In this document: in pieces, positions 7,184 through 15,155 of the stretch
Layout: the number at the start of each line of letters is the position of its first letter
Position numbering within the stretch: the stretch's first letter is position 1
NCBI GenBank assembly: GCA_036251205.1
Contig: CP133958.1
Location: 682,001-746,000 of the forward strand
Direction of reading: 5' to 3'
Length of the DNA stretch: 64,000 bases
Source: Orbaceae bacterium BiB
Lineage (GTDB): Bacteria > Pseudomonadota > Gammaproteobacteria > Enterobacterales > Orbaceae
Notes under the pieces: generated by a model
What the model was told of the DNA's origin: nothing
The model's database searches: none
What the model saw: the letters and a program-made list of their open reading frames with translations, nothing else
Made by a program: the position numbers and the translations under genes

Positions 7184-7456
7184 AACGATAATTGTCCTTA
7201 TAGGATTATTGATTAAAATGGAGACCAAATAATATAAACAATTATTGTATTTACAATACCAACCTAACATTTTTATGAAAAAATTACCCTAATTACATCC
7301 ATTCATGTAATATTTTCAGCCGAGAAGACAATAATTTAACATCATCTAATATCATATTTAATAAAATAACATTCATCACTTAAGTAACAAAAAGCGCATC
7401 ATAGTATAAACAAAGGTGAATATTTACGCAACAAAACCATAATTTAAAAAAAAATC
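7184..7456. other. Integrase upstream region
   Basis: AT-rich, no coding frame that I can support. It would contain the integrase promoter on the minus strand. I see no clear attachment-site repeat here. Confidence 0.3.
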
Positions 7457-7485
7457 TTGTCATTATGGAAAAATAACGCCATAAT
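7457..7485 (+). promoter_or_regulatory. Sigma70 promoter of tRNA-Cys
   Basis: TTGTCA (7457-7462) and CATAAT (7480-7485) separated by 17 bases, ending 15 bases before the tRNA. Near-consensus spacing and sequence for a stable-RNA promoter. Confidence 0.7.
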
Positions 7486-7500
7486 TAGCCTCGCTTTATT

Positions 7501-7574
7501 GGCGCGTTGGCAGAGTGGTTATGCAGCGGATTGCAAATCCGTGGACCTCGGTTCGATTCCGGGACGCGCCTCCA
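7501..7574 (+). tRNA. tRNA-Cys (GCA)
   Basis: A 74-base tRNA. The acceptor stem GGCGCG pairs with CGCGCC, the anticodon loop TTGCAAA carries GCA (Cys) between GCGGA and TCCGT, the T-arm is GGTTCGATTCC, and CCA is encoded. It is intact. Its position beside an integrase fragment makes it a plausible integration site, but I found no second copy of its 3' end in the window. Confidence 0.97.
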
Positions 7575-8166
7575 TAAATCCCCCCTTAAATATCAATCAA
7601 ATAAGTAATTCGATCAATATCACTATCAAAAAAAGAACGTACAGCTAACTTTACTTCGTTTGGTTTTTATTAATTCTCATCTTTTGATGATATTGAAATA
7701 ATCCATTAGCGCTATAATATATTTCTATATTTTATTGAACTTTAACCAAATATCTAACCTTTTATTGAATTGGCCGGCTACCTCAGTGGCATTAATTCAC
7801 CCATCATCATTGCAACCTACTTGATGTCTATTAAAATCGAATATAATAATATTCATAACGTATTCATTTTTAGAAATAAACCTTGTCACATAGCAGTGTC
7901 AGCCCAAAGAAGCTCACCAGCTATACTGACAACCTCAAGGCTCATTCCTAAAAAAGTTATTTGGTTAATGAGTGTCCTGTTATAGACATGGTGATTGGGT
8001 TTATAGTGTGTCACTTTTATTAGGCATAAAAAAACCACCCGAAGGTGGTTGATATATAAATTATTTTTTAGTTTTTCCGTTTGGAAATAATTAATCCATC
8101 CTTTATTTAAACAATATGATATTAATTTATCTAAAATTTAATTATTTTTGTGATGATATTATGGAA
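7575..8166. other. Gene-poor stretch after tRNA-Cys
   Basis: About 590 bases with no gene I can support. A 71-codon open frame at 7770-7985 (+) has no recognisable family and no ribosome site; the minus strand has short broken frames (for example LEVVSIAGELLWADTAM near 7890-7945). A strong minus-strand terminator at 8031-8050 implies a gene once read leftwards into it from where the next IS now lies. Confidence 0.4.
8027..8050 (-). terminator. Orphan terminator
   Basis: AACCACC (8033-8039) pairs with GGTGGTT (8044-8050) around a CGAA tetraloop, with a T run on the minus strand. No gene now precedes it; IS copy C has replaced the upstream sequence. Confidence 0.65.
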
Positions 8167-8178
8167 TGTCTACACATT

Positions 8179-9021
8179 TCATACAACTAAATTAAGGGGG
8201 AGCTGTTTATTAAATGCAACAGGCGTCATATATCCCAATGACGAATGTAATCGTTTATAATTATACCAATACGCATAAGCAGAGAAACGCTGTTGTAGCT
8301 CCCTAGTATTGCTAAACGTTGTATTTTTTACAAACTCAGTTTTAATTGTCTTAAATGTTGCTTCTGACACGGCATTATCGTAAGGACATCCCTTATTGCT
8401 TAGTGAACGGGTGATCCCAAACAGGTCAAAACATCCATCAAGCAATTGATTATCAAATTCTTTTCCTCTATCGGAATGAAATAACGCAATTGACGATAAA
8501 GGCGCTTTAATTTGGCTTAATGCTGACATAACAAGCTCTGCTGTTTTATGTTGTCCAACACGATAGCCTGCGATTTTTCGTGCTGAAAGATCAAGTAATA
8601 CGCAAAGGTAATTCCATTTTTTACCGACCTTTATATAAGTCAAATCAGCAACAATCACGGTGGCTTTCATTCCTACTGTAAAATTTCGTTGCAATACATT
8701 ATTTATAGTAACGGAATTAACGTTTTTGTTATTGTTTTTGTAACATTTTTGGGTGTATTTTGACTTTAGCGATAATGATTTCATCACTTTTGCAACATAA
8801 CGACGAGAGACGCTTATCCCTTCAGTTAACAGTGCTTGCCGTATTCTTCTTGTTCCGTAAGACTGATAACTACCATTAAAAATCGTTAAGATCTGTTGGG
8901 CGTATTTTAATCTTCTTTGATACGCATTTTTTTTGCACTGATAATAAAAATAATGCCTTGATATACCTAAGCATCTACATAACCACTGCAACGAGTAGCG
9001 ATGTCGGCAAGCTTGGATCAC
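8179..9021 (-). CDS. IS3-family transposase OrfB (copy C)
   Basis: 280-residue DDE integrase-type transposase. An HTH_21 segment (YQSYGTRRIRQALLTEGISVS) precedes the catalytic core with all three acidic residues: VADLTYIK, HSDRGKEFDN, and Glu in NAVSEATFKTIKTE. GTG start at 9021 overlaps the orfA stop in GTGA, so translation is coupled rather than frameshifted, unlike copies A and B. It appears intact. Confidence 0.9.
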   Translation of the reverse strand: MIQACRHRYSLQWLCRCLGISRHYFYYQCKKNAYQRRLKYAQQILTIFNGSYQSYGTRRIRQALLTEGISVSRRYVAKVMKSLSLKSKYTQKCYKNNNKNVNSVTINNVLQRNFTVGMKATVIVADLTYIKVGKKWNYLCVLLDLSARKIAGYRVGQHKTAELVMSALSQIKAPLSSIALFHSDRGKEFDNQLLDGCFDLFGITRSLSNKGCPYDNAVSEATFKTIKTEFVKNTTFSNTRELQQRFSAYAYWYNYKRLHSSLGYMTPVAFNKQLPLNLVV

Positions 9022-9314
9022 TGCGATTTTCGTCCCATTATCAGTGCGGCTTGCTTTAGGATATCGTTTTCCATACGAAGCTGCTTAAGCTCTTTGCGTA
9101 GAGCAATTAATTCCTGCTCCTCTAGGCTACGATTATCTTTTGTTTTGAATGAACCACTTTGCGTGGCTTGAGCAATCCAACGATCTAATGCTGATGGTGT
9201 GAGATCATATTCGGCTATTAGCTCACTACGTGACTTACCATGCTGATATAAATTAACCATCTGTTGTTTAAAATCATCATTAAATGTTCGTCTAGGTCGT
9301 TTGACTGTATTCAT
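9018..9314 (-). CDS. IS3-family transposase OrfA (copy C)
   Basis: 98-residue DNA-binding partner of the OrfB above. Start chosen at ATG 9314 (MNTVKRPRRTFNDDFKQ) because GAGGAAATAA precedes it; the open frame extends to 9425 but that part lies outside the element. The helix-turn-helix lies around SRSELIAEYDLTPSALDRWI, followed by a coiled coil (ELIALRKELKQLRMENDILKQA). Confidence 0.9.
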   Translation of the reverse strand: MNTVKRPRRTFNDDFKQQMVNLYQHGKSRSELIAEYDLTPSALDRWIAQATQSGSFKTKDNRSLEEQELIALRKELKQLRMENDILKQAALIMGRKSQ

Positions 9315-9381
9315 ATTTATTTCCTCTTTTAGTGATAAGTTTACCTTACCCCTAAAAAAACTGTATGAATTAGTGTAGCCT

Positions 9382-10021
9382 ATCCAAATGAGGGAGCTTA
9401 ATCTTAAATCAACAGTAAGACCCAAAAAATATCGCTCTTATCGTGTCGAGATGGGTAAAACGGCACCCAATCGTCTTAAGAGAAAATTTAAAGTGTCAAA
9501 ACCGAATAAAAAATGGGTAACCGATGTCACTGAATTTAAAGTCAATGAACAGAAAATTTATCTATCGCCCATTATTGATTTATACAACCAAGAGGTGATT
9601 GCTTATAGTGTGGCTAAGAATGCACGTTTGACTTTAGTCACCGATATGCTTAAAAAAGGGATATCACGATTAAAAAACAAACAAAACCCCTTGCTACATA
9701 GTGACCAGGGCTGGCAATATAGAAATCCTATTTATCAGAAGCAACTTGCTGATAATGGTATAAAGCAAGGTATGTCAAGAAAAGGGAATTGCTTAGATAA
9801 TGCTGTTGCTGAAAACTTTTTTGGACTATTAAAATCAGAAATGTATCATGGGCAACATTTTAAAGATGCGGATGAATTGATTGAAAAAATAGAAGAATAT
9901 ATAGAATACTACAACACGAAACGGATTAAAGTTAAATTAAAAGGCCTGACTCCGGTAGCATACCGAAACCAAGCCTTACGAGCTACTTAACTAAAGTGTC
10001 CAACTTTATGGGGTCACTTCA
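9382..10021 (+). mobile_element. IS150-type IS3 element, 5'-truncated (copy D)
   Basis: Right portion of an IS3-family element: a transposase lacking its N-terminus and a right end finishing GTGTCCAACTTTATGGGGTC then ACTTCA at 10021. The left end, orfA and the start of orfB are missing, cut by copy C. Confidence 0.75.
9388..9990 (+). pseudogene. IS3-family transposase OrfB, N-terminus missing
   Basis: 200 codons of an IS150-group OrfB. The core is complete with the catalytic triad (WVTDVTEF, HSDQGWQYRN, Glu in NAVAENFFGLLKSE), but the upstream HTH_21 region and orfA are absent where copy C ends. The apparent ATG at 9388 encodes an internal stretch (MRELNLKSTVRPKKYRSY) of the normal protein, so the frame is a fragment even though it is open. 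Confidence 0.85.
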
Positions 10022-10052
10022 ATTAAGCGGTTTATGTTAATTTTAAAATAAT

Positions 10053-10475
10053 TTATTTAACTGGTGGTGCTGGTGATAAAACTACAACTCTTTTTACATC
10101 AATATCAGTTGGTTTATATCTATGATGATCTACTTCACCAGTAATTTGTACTGTATCATTTGGTGTTACTGTTTGGCCCCTCCAGTATTTATGATCAATT
10201 TCAACGTTTATTTCGCCTGTGCTGTCTCTAAATAAGTAGTCTTCATCACCTATTTGCTTAACAATATTTCCTTGTAAAGTTACCCAAGCATCTTTATTCA
10301 TTTGTTTAGCTTGCTCAACAGTCGTGATTGTTTGTTCTCCTGCGTTGAAACCACTCAGTTGATGAGCTGGAGCAGGAGTGCCATCATTAAAACCACCTTG
10401 CGGAAGCGGTTTTGCTATCGCAGCACCTGAAATACCTAAAGTTACAATTAAAGCTAATTGAATTAATTTTTTCAT
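10053..10475 (-). CDS. YgiW/YdeI-family periplasmic OB-fold protein
   Basis: 140 residues with a Sec signal peptide (MKKLIQLALIVTLGISGAAIAK). The mature part is the bacterial OB-fold (BOF): TTVEQAKQMNKDAWVTLQGNIVKQIGDEDYLFRDSTGEINVEID and VQITGEVDHH. Enteric members are small periplasmic stress-response proteins; YdeI aids survival under peroxide and antimicrobial peptides and binds a porin, while YgiW responds to stress. A consensus ribosome site TAAGGAGTAAC precedes the start. It is intact and isolated between IS fragments. Confidence 0.9.
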   Translation of the reverse strand: MKKLIQLALIVTLGISGAAIAKPLPQGGFNDGTPAPAHQLSGFNAGEQTITTVEQAKQMNKDAWVTLQGNIVKQIGDEDYLFRDSTGEINVEIDHKYWRGQTVTPNDTVQITGEVDHHRYKPTDIDVKRVVVLSPAPPVK

Positions 10476-10547
10476 ATGTTACTCCTTAATTTATTTGTTT
10501 TTGTCGTTCTACGTTATTTATAGTATCAAATAAATATTAAGAGAATA

Positions 10548-10667
10548 TTAATTTTTAATGTTTTTTATTTTCACACATAAATTCAGTATTATTCTTAGGT
10601 GTAACGGTATACTTTTAACATTGCGTATAAAGCTACTCTCGTTCGATAATTTTCTAACCGCATTCAT
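10548..10667 (-). pseudogene. Small phage-like gene, 3' end replaced
   Basis: A 39-codon frame MNAVRKLSNESSFIRNVK that starts inside the stop of the upstream small gene (ATGA overlap), showing translational coupling. After about 17 codons it runs into TGTAACGGTATACTTTT (10600-10616), identical to the left end of IS copy A, so the tail is probably not original. Function unknown. Confidence 0.4.
10600..10616. repeat. 17-bp match to the left end of IS copy A
   Basis: TGTAACGGTATACTTTT is identical to bases 1558-1574. Beyond it the sequences differ. It may be a solo IS end left after deletion. Confidence 0.6.
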
Positions 10668-10804
10668 GATTTACCACCTTTCACATTCTTAAATACTTCA
10701 ACAAATCTCTTTGCAAAGTGTTTATTTCTTAAAGCGATCATGGTTAACTCGTCGGGTTTATCAGCCCGTTGACATGTTTTATAATTTGATTTATTATTTT
10801 TCAT
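10664..10804 (-). CDS. Small hypothetical protein, probable phage early gene
   Basis: 46 residues, basic (MKNNKSNYKTCQRADKPDEL then TMIALRNKHFAKRFVEVF). AAAAGGAGTCGATTCGC before the ATG at 10804 is a strong ribosome site, and the next gene overlaps its stop by ATGA, so it is very likely translated. No family recognised. It lies between the repressor fragment and lysis-side remnants, as a phage early gene would. Confidence 0.55.
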   Translation of the reverse strand: MKNNKSNYKTCQRADKPDELTMIALRNKHFAKRFVEVFKNVKGGKS

Positions 10805-10861
10805 GCGAATCGACTCCTTTTATTGATTCCAGTACTTATATATTTGTATAGCCTTTCGCCA

Positions 10862-11028
10862 CTAATTCGTGTTAGTGGCTTTTTTATTACCTGTTTTAAG
10901 CCATAAAGGGTCGCAAGATAAAGCAATTGCAAGTTCAAGAATGCTTTTTGTTACCTTAACAGACCCATCTTCAATTTTATTTATTGCTTGTTGTGTTACC
11001 CTGTTTTTTCGGCTAACTGAACTTGGGT
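10862..11028 (-). pseudogene. Phage repressor-type HTH (XRE), frameshifted and truncated
   Basis: The 3' half encodes VTQQAINKIEDGSVKVTKSI then LELAIALSCDPLWLKTGN, the recognition helix and tail of a CI/Cro-like XRE regulator. The start of the motif (LTTQVQLAEKTG) lies in the adjacent frame; one extra G in the run near 11000 would join them as KTGVTQQAI. The IS21-type element begins at 11029, so the N-terminus is also gone. It presumably controlled the prophage. Confidence 0.75.
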
Positions 11029-11153
11029 TGTTAAATATTGTGTAAAAGTGCACCAGTTTTGTATGAGAATATCGTTGAAAAGTATACCAGTGATATTTTT
11101 GTGCAAGTTGTTAAACTCTCCGAATCTAGCGGAGCAAAACTAGGATGTTATGC

Positions 11154-12516
11154 ATGGAAACTATTTTAAAAATCAGACGGCTTTATTTCAAAGAAGGTGT
11201 CCCTCAGCGTCAAATAGCTAAGAAGCTACAACTAAACCGAAGAAAGAGCAACTTAGCGTCCGGCGATTATATGAGTTGTTGCGTAGCAAAGGGTATCAAG
11301 GACAATATAATGCATTAAGCTGCTTTGTCAGAAAGTTTAAAGAGGAATATGTCCCCGTATACATGATGTCTATATCCCTCAGTTATTCCCCGCTGCTGAT
11401 GCTTATCAATTCGATTGGAGCACCGAAACCGTTAAATTAGCAGGAGAAGTTGTTAAAGTTAGCGTTGCTCATTTTCGGCTATGTCATAGCCGTGCCTTTT
11501 TTATTAAAGCTTATCCTAACCAACAAAAGGAAATGCTAGTAGATGCGCATAATGCTGCATTTGAGTTTTTAGGTGGCTGTTGTCGTCGAGGAATTTATGA
11601 CAATATGAAAACAGCAGTAACATCAATTGGTATAGGTAAAGAGCGTGTGTTTAATGAACATTTTCTAGCCATGATGAATCACTATCTTATTGAGCCAGTT
11701 GCCTGTACGCCAGCCTCAGGTTGGGAGAAAGGACAAGTCGAGCGACAGGTAAAAACATTGCGCAAACGACTCTTTGAACCCACACTGTCATTTGATGATT
11801 TAGATTCACTCAATCATTACTTAGCTAAGCAATGTCAGGAGTTGATTAATGAATTTAAACATCCTGATAATAAAGCGATGACGGTATTCGAGTCATTCAA
11901 CCTAGAAAAAACAAACCTCATCCCAATCCAACCTTTTTATTGGTATAAAAGTCAGTGGGTACGGGTTAATCGACTTTCACTCGTTAATTATCAGAATCAT
12001 CGATATAGTGTTCCTTGCCATCTGGCGAATAAAAAAGTATTGCTACAGGTCTTTTCCAATCATATTAATGTGGTTGAAAAGTAGGAATGCGTAGCCATGC
12101 ATACTCGAAGTTTTATCAAAAACGAAACATCGTATAATCCTTGGCATTATTTAAACCTCTTAAAGCAAAAACCAGGAGCGTTACGAAATGGCGAACCTTT
12201 CTTTGGTTGGAAACTCCCTGAATCAATTAAAACGTTACAAAGCTATTTATTAAAAAAGCCCAAAGGTGACCGAGCTATGGTTGAGTCACTCACACTGATT
12301 GCGGAGCACGGTGAAGAGCTGGGTATTACGGCAGCAGAAATAGCGTTAGAAGAAAAAGTACTGACCGTTGAAGCGGTACAGAATATTATTAATCGGCTTC
12401 TTGAACCGGTTCCGCCAACACTAAAGATAAAAGAAATCCCTTTAAATACGCCACCACAAAGTAATTTCCAACGGTATAACACATTGCTAATAGAAGTCCA
12501 TGATGCCACGTCTTGA
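11154..12516 (+). pseudogene. IstA-type transposase, multiply broken
   Basis: IS21 transposase in pieces: METILKIRRLYFKEGVPQRQ (HTH) from 11154; a deletion after KLQLNR; then QLSVRRLYELLRSKGYQGQY in another frame; then AYQFDWSTETVKLAGEV and the rve core with GGCCRRGIYDNMKTAV (Asp) and GWEKGQVERQVKTLR (Glu). A TAG at 12082 replaces the CAG found in the second copy (EKQECVA), followed by the C-terminal part at 12097-12516 (SYNPWHYLNLLKQKPGALRN). At least two frameshifts and one nonsense codon make it non-functional. Confidence 0.85.
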
Positions 12517-13207
12517 ATGTTTATCCTTAATTGAACGACTTAAACTGAGTACGATGTACAAACACTTTGATGAGGTTGTCACTGAGGGGATTAAGCGTAA
12601 ACGCTCAACGCTTGATATTTTACATCGATTATTAACGATAGAGCAAACAGAACGAAATATTCGCAGTATGGAATATCGAATTAATCAAGCTAAGTTTCCC
12701 CAGCATAAAAGTCTTGCTGATTTTGATTTCAAAAATACGTCCTTAAATAAACCGGCGATAACGTTATTTATGGATAATGATTTTATTGAAAATAAACGTA
12801 ATATTATATTTGTTGGCGGTCCTGGCACGGGGAAAACCCATTTAGCAACAGCGATAGGGATTAACGCAGCTACGATGGGTAAAAAAGTGCGTTTTTGGAA
12901 TGTATTAGACTTAGTTAATAAGTTATAGCTTGATAAAGAAACGCATCGATATAAGCTGAGTAATCAACTGATTAAGCATGACTTGATTATACTTGATGAA
13001 TTAGGTTATTTACCGTTTAGTCAAAAAAGAGGGGCATTGCTATTCCATCTTATAAGTCAGCTTCACGAACACGTTAGTATTATTATGACGACAAATTTAG
13101 TTTTTTCAGAATAGGCAACTTTATTTACTGATGAAAAAATGACAACAGCCTTACTCGATAGGCTGGTATACCACTGCGATATTATTGAAAACAGGCAATG
13201 AATCTTA
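12500..13207 (+). pseudogene. IstB-type helper ATPase, two nonsense codons
   Basis: AAA+ ATPase partner of IstA, overlapping it by 17 bases. Walker A is FVGGPGTGKTHLA and Walker B is LIILDELGYLPFS. A TAG at 12926 (TTA TAG CTT; the other copy has TTA GAA CTG) stops it after 142 codons. A second TAG within SE-stop-ATLF replaces the expected Trp and is present at the same codon in copy 2. An extra A near 13190 shifts the tail. Non-functional as read. Confidence 0.88.
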
Positions 13208-13259
13208 TCGCTTTAAAAATCGTACCTAAAGTGGTGCACTTTTCAATAATATTTGACAA

Positions 13260-13352
13260 CCTCGGCTATCTATCATCAATAGTTTAGCTAATATCCCAAG
13301 CTATAAAGATCATAAATCCGAATTAGCCTTTAATAATTTAAGTATAATCTAA
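13260..13352 (+). pseudogene. C-terminal tail of an unknown gene cut by IS21 copy 1
   Basis: An open frame of 30 codons begins right at the IS edge and ends with TAA at 13350 (LSIINSLANIPSYKDHKSEL). It looks like the 3' end of a gene interrupted by the element; no family recognised. Confidence 0.3.
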
Positions 13353-13373
13353 ACGATATCTCGATATATTAAG

Positions 13374-13469
13374 TTAATAAATAAAATCGACAGATGAATA
13401 AGCAACAATTAAGACAATTAGAACTAAAGCAACAACGCCCCAAAGAGTCTTTTTCCCAATTTTTGGCAT
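13374..13469 (-). CDS. Tiny single-span membrane protein
   Basis: 31 residues: a basic start (MPKIGKKTLW), one hydrophobic helix (GVVALVLIVLIVAY) and a short tail. Size and shape fit small inner-membrane proteins that modulate larger complexes, but no homologue is recognised and the ribosome site (AGGGTGTTATATC) is only fair. Confidence 0.4.
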   Translation of the reverse strand: MPKIGKKTLWGVVALVLIVLIVAYSSVDFIY

Positions 13470-13587
13470 GATATAACACCCTGAACAGTTAATGAATATT
13501 TAGGCTGAGTATAGCAAAATTTTCATAAATAGAAATTAACAAAATATGACAATCAAAGCATCTTCATAAAGATAAATGTTAAATATA

Positions 13588-13609
13588 AAAAACCACCATA
13601 AGGTGGTTT
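13588..13609 (-). terminator. Terminator of the 13642 membrane protein gene
   Basis: AAACCACC (13590-13597) pairs with GGTGGTTT (13602-13609) around ATAA, with a T run on the minus strand, 33 bases after the stop. Confidence 0.7.
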
Positions 13610-13641
13610 ATTGATAATAAAAGAGTATTAAACTCGATAAA

Positions 13642-14139
13642 TTAAGACTTTTGGTGTTTTTGCTGCCTACTTTTTGTTATCGAAACAGCCATAAATAACC
13701 CAACAATATTAGATATAAATGATATAACTAGAGCGATTATATAATGTGTTTTCATTGGCAAGTCATCTGTATTTAAGATGCCAAGCATTGCAAAATAAGA
13801 AACAGCAATAACCAATATACCAAAAATAACTGCCGCAATGATACTAGTTAAAACCCGTTTTTTAGGTGCAACAGCTGCGATGCCATCAACAATTAGCATA
13901 TATACAATACCAGATAGAATTGCCCCAATATATAGTGATAATAAATGCGAACTCTTTTCAAGCAAGTTTAGAACTGTGCCGAAAAATAAAATTTTCACTA
14001 CAATATATATAAAGATGATTGCGGGTAATATGCAAATCCATCTTAATGACGCCGGCCAATTTGTCATAAACATAAAGCCACCATCTTGATCATAACTTAG
14101 AAACTCTTTTTTCTTTTCGATTTTATTATTCATTGTCAT
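13642..14139 (-). CDS. Four-helix inner membrane protein, unknown
   Basis: 165 residues with a charged N-terminus (NNKIEKKKEFLSYDQDGG) and four hydrophobic segments: roughly LRWICILPAIIFIYIVVKIL, LSLYIGAILSGIVYMLIVDG, VLTSIIAAVIFGILVIAVSY and YIIALVISFISNIVGLFMAV. It ends in a basic tail. No conserved family motif is recognised. A minus-strand terminator follows. It lies between the IS21 element and the secreted paralogue at 14252 on the same strand, but the 112-base gap argues against tight coupling. Confidence 0.7.
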   Translation of the reverse strand: MTMNNKIEKKKEFLSYDQDGGFMFMTNWPASLRWICILPAIIFIYIVVKILFFGTVLNLLEKSSHLLSLYIGAILSGIVYMLIVDGIAAVAPKKRVLTSIIAAVIFGILVIAVSYFAMLGILNTDDLPMKTHYIIALVISFISNIVGLFMAVSITKSRQQKHQKS

Positions 14140-14251
14140 TAGTTACCAAATAGAATAAATAATTTTGCATATATTAAACCTATTTACTTATTTGTACATA
14201 ATAAGAAAATATAAAAAAACCACAACTAAGCCGTTTAATTATAATAACCAA

Positions 14252-14677
14252 TTATTTATTAATTCGAGTACATAACGCAACAGAATTAGACTTATAACTT
14301 TCTGGGCTAAATAGATCCATAACCAGTTTAAATTGATCATTAGATACATAAATAAACTCTTGCGTTGCCGTTAGCATCTCGCCTTCAAAAAACTTTGATT
14401 TTGACCCCTTTACTTTGAAATCATCATTCAGGACGAAAACCATAAAATCATCATGGTCTTTCATGCTAGCATCTTTAGTATAAATTAATTTTATCGATTC
14501 GTGTCCTGCATCGATAAACTCGCTCCAACCACTAATTTTATCATAGCGTGATATGATAGATTCTGATTCACATTGCCAACTGCCGAGAAGCAAACTAGGT
14601 GTCACATCTTTTGAAAAAGAGTTAAAACTAACTAACAATAAAGTAACAGATAAAATTGATAATAATTTATTAAGCAT
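14252..14677 (-). CDS. Secreted protein, paralogue of the 3199-3621 lipoprotein
   Basis: 141 residues with a Sec signal peptide (MLNKLLSILSVTLLLVSFNS, cut probably after FSK) but no lipobox Cys, so it should be soluble in the periplasm. The mature sequence parallels the protein at 3199-3621: LLGSWQCESES, FVLNDDFKVKGSK, EFIYVSNDQFKLVMDLFSPE, ending CTRINK. Two conserved Cys (one in WQC, one in LCTRI) could form a disulfide. AAAAGGGCGTCAT gives a fair ribosome site. Function unknown. Confidence 0.75.
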   Translation of the reverse strand: MLNKLLSILSVTLLLVSFNSFSKDVTPSLLLGSWQCESESIISRYDKISGWSEFIDAGHESIKLIYTKDASMKDHDDFMVFVLNDDFKVKGSKSKFFEGEMLTATQEFIYVSNDQFKLVMDLFSPESYKSNSVALCTRINK

Positions 14678-15101
14678 ATGACGCCCTTTTTTATATTAAG
14701 TTGATTAATTGTATAGTAAATAATGTATTTAATATATTGTTATCACTCGGAAATTAAGTCGTCTTTTACCCTAATAAAATTACGAAATTAATCATCATGT
14801 TAACTCATGTATTAATTATGATAGTGAACGTTCCACATACTCAAAGTAAACGTTATCTTGGAAATACTTTATACTTGATTTATCGTTGGCAAAACGGGTA
14901 ATATGATGATTAAATTAATATTAACTAGCTATATTTAACTAGTTTACTTACAAGCCTTATAGACCGATTTAATCCACAAAACCTCTGGGTAAACCTGTTT
15001 ATAACTTACCTAACTCATTTATTTAACTAAATTTATTATGCCGTCTAATCAATGTCCAATACCCTGTTTACGGAAAATAGAAATGTAATATACAAAGAAG
15101 A
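14678..15101. other. Intergenic stretch
   Basis: About 420 AT-rich bases without a supportable gene. It contains short palindromes such as CTAGCTATATTTAACTAG near 14924 but no recognised regulatory motif. Confidence 0.4.
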
Positions 15102-15140
15102 GACTTTCAGGTAAACGATAACACTGTTTACCCGAAAGTC
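15102..15140 (-). terminator. Terminator of the autotransporter gene
   Basis: Two 15-base arms, 15102-15116 and 15126-15140, form a stem with one mismatch (GACTTTC-GGTAAAC against GTTTACC-GAAAGTC), 15 bases after the stop. The following tract is only moderately T-rich. Confidence 0.6.
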
Positions 15141-15155
15141 GAAAACGACATGAGG

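Larger units (their letters stand above)
8167..9381 (-). mobile_element. IS3-family insertion sequence (copy C)
   Basis: About 1.2 kb on the minus strand. The ends share CTACAC and TTCATACA in inverted orientation (8170-8187 and 9361-9378), giving approximate terminal repeats. It encodes orfA and orfB overlapping by GTGA. Its right end abuts the truncated transposase at 9382, so it was inserted into, or joined by deletion to, another IS. Exact edges are uncertain by a few bases. Confidence 0.8.
11029..13258 (+). mobile_element. IS21-family element (copy 1), decayed
   Basis: A 2230-bp element with related ends: left TGTTAAATATTGTGTAAAAG then TGCACCA, right end (read inward) TGTCAAATATTATTGAAAAG then TGCACCA. 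It encodes istA- and istB-type genes, both broken. A second, partial copy lies at 62449-63633 in the opposite orientation, confirming the right end. No target duplication is seen. Confidence 0.85.

Noticed and set aside
7457-7648. 63-codon open frame on the + strand
   Set aside because: It runs across the tRNA-Cys gene and its promoter; the apparent peptide is a translation of tRNA sequence.
7770-7985. 71-codon open frame on the + strand after tRNA-Cys
   Set aside because: No ribosome site, no recognisable family, low-complexity context; kept only as part of the gene-poor region.
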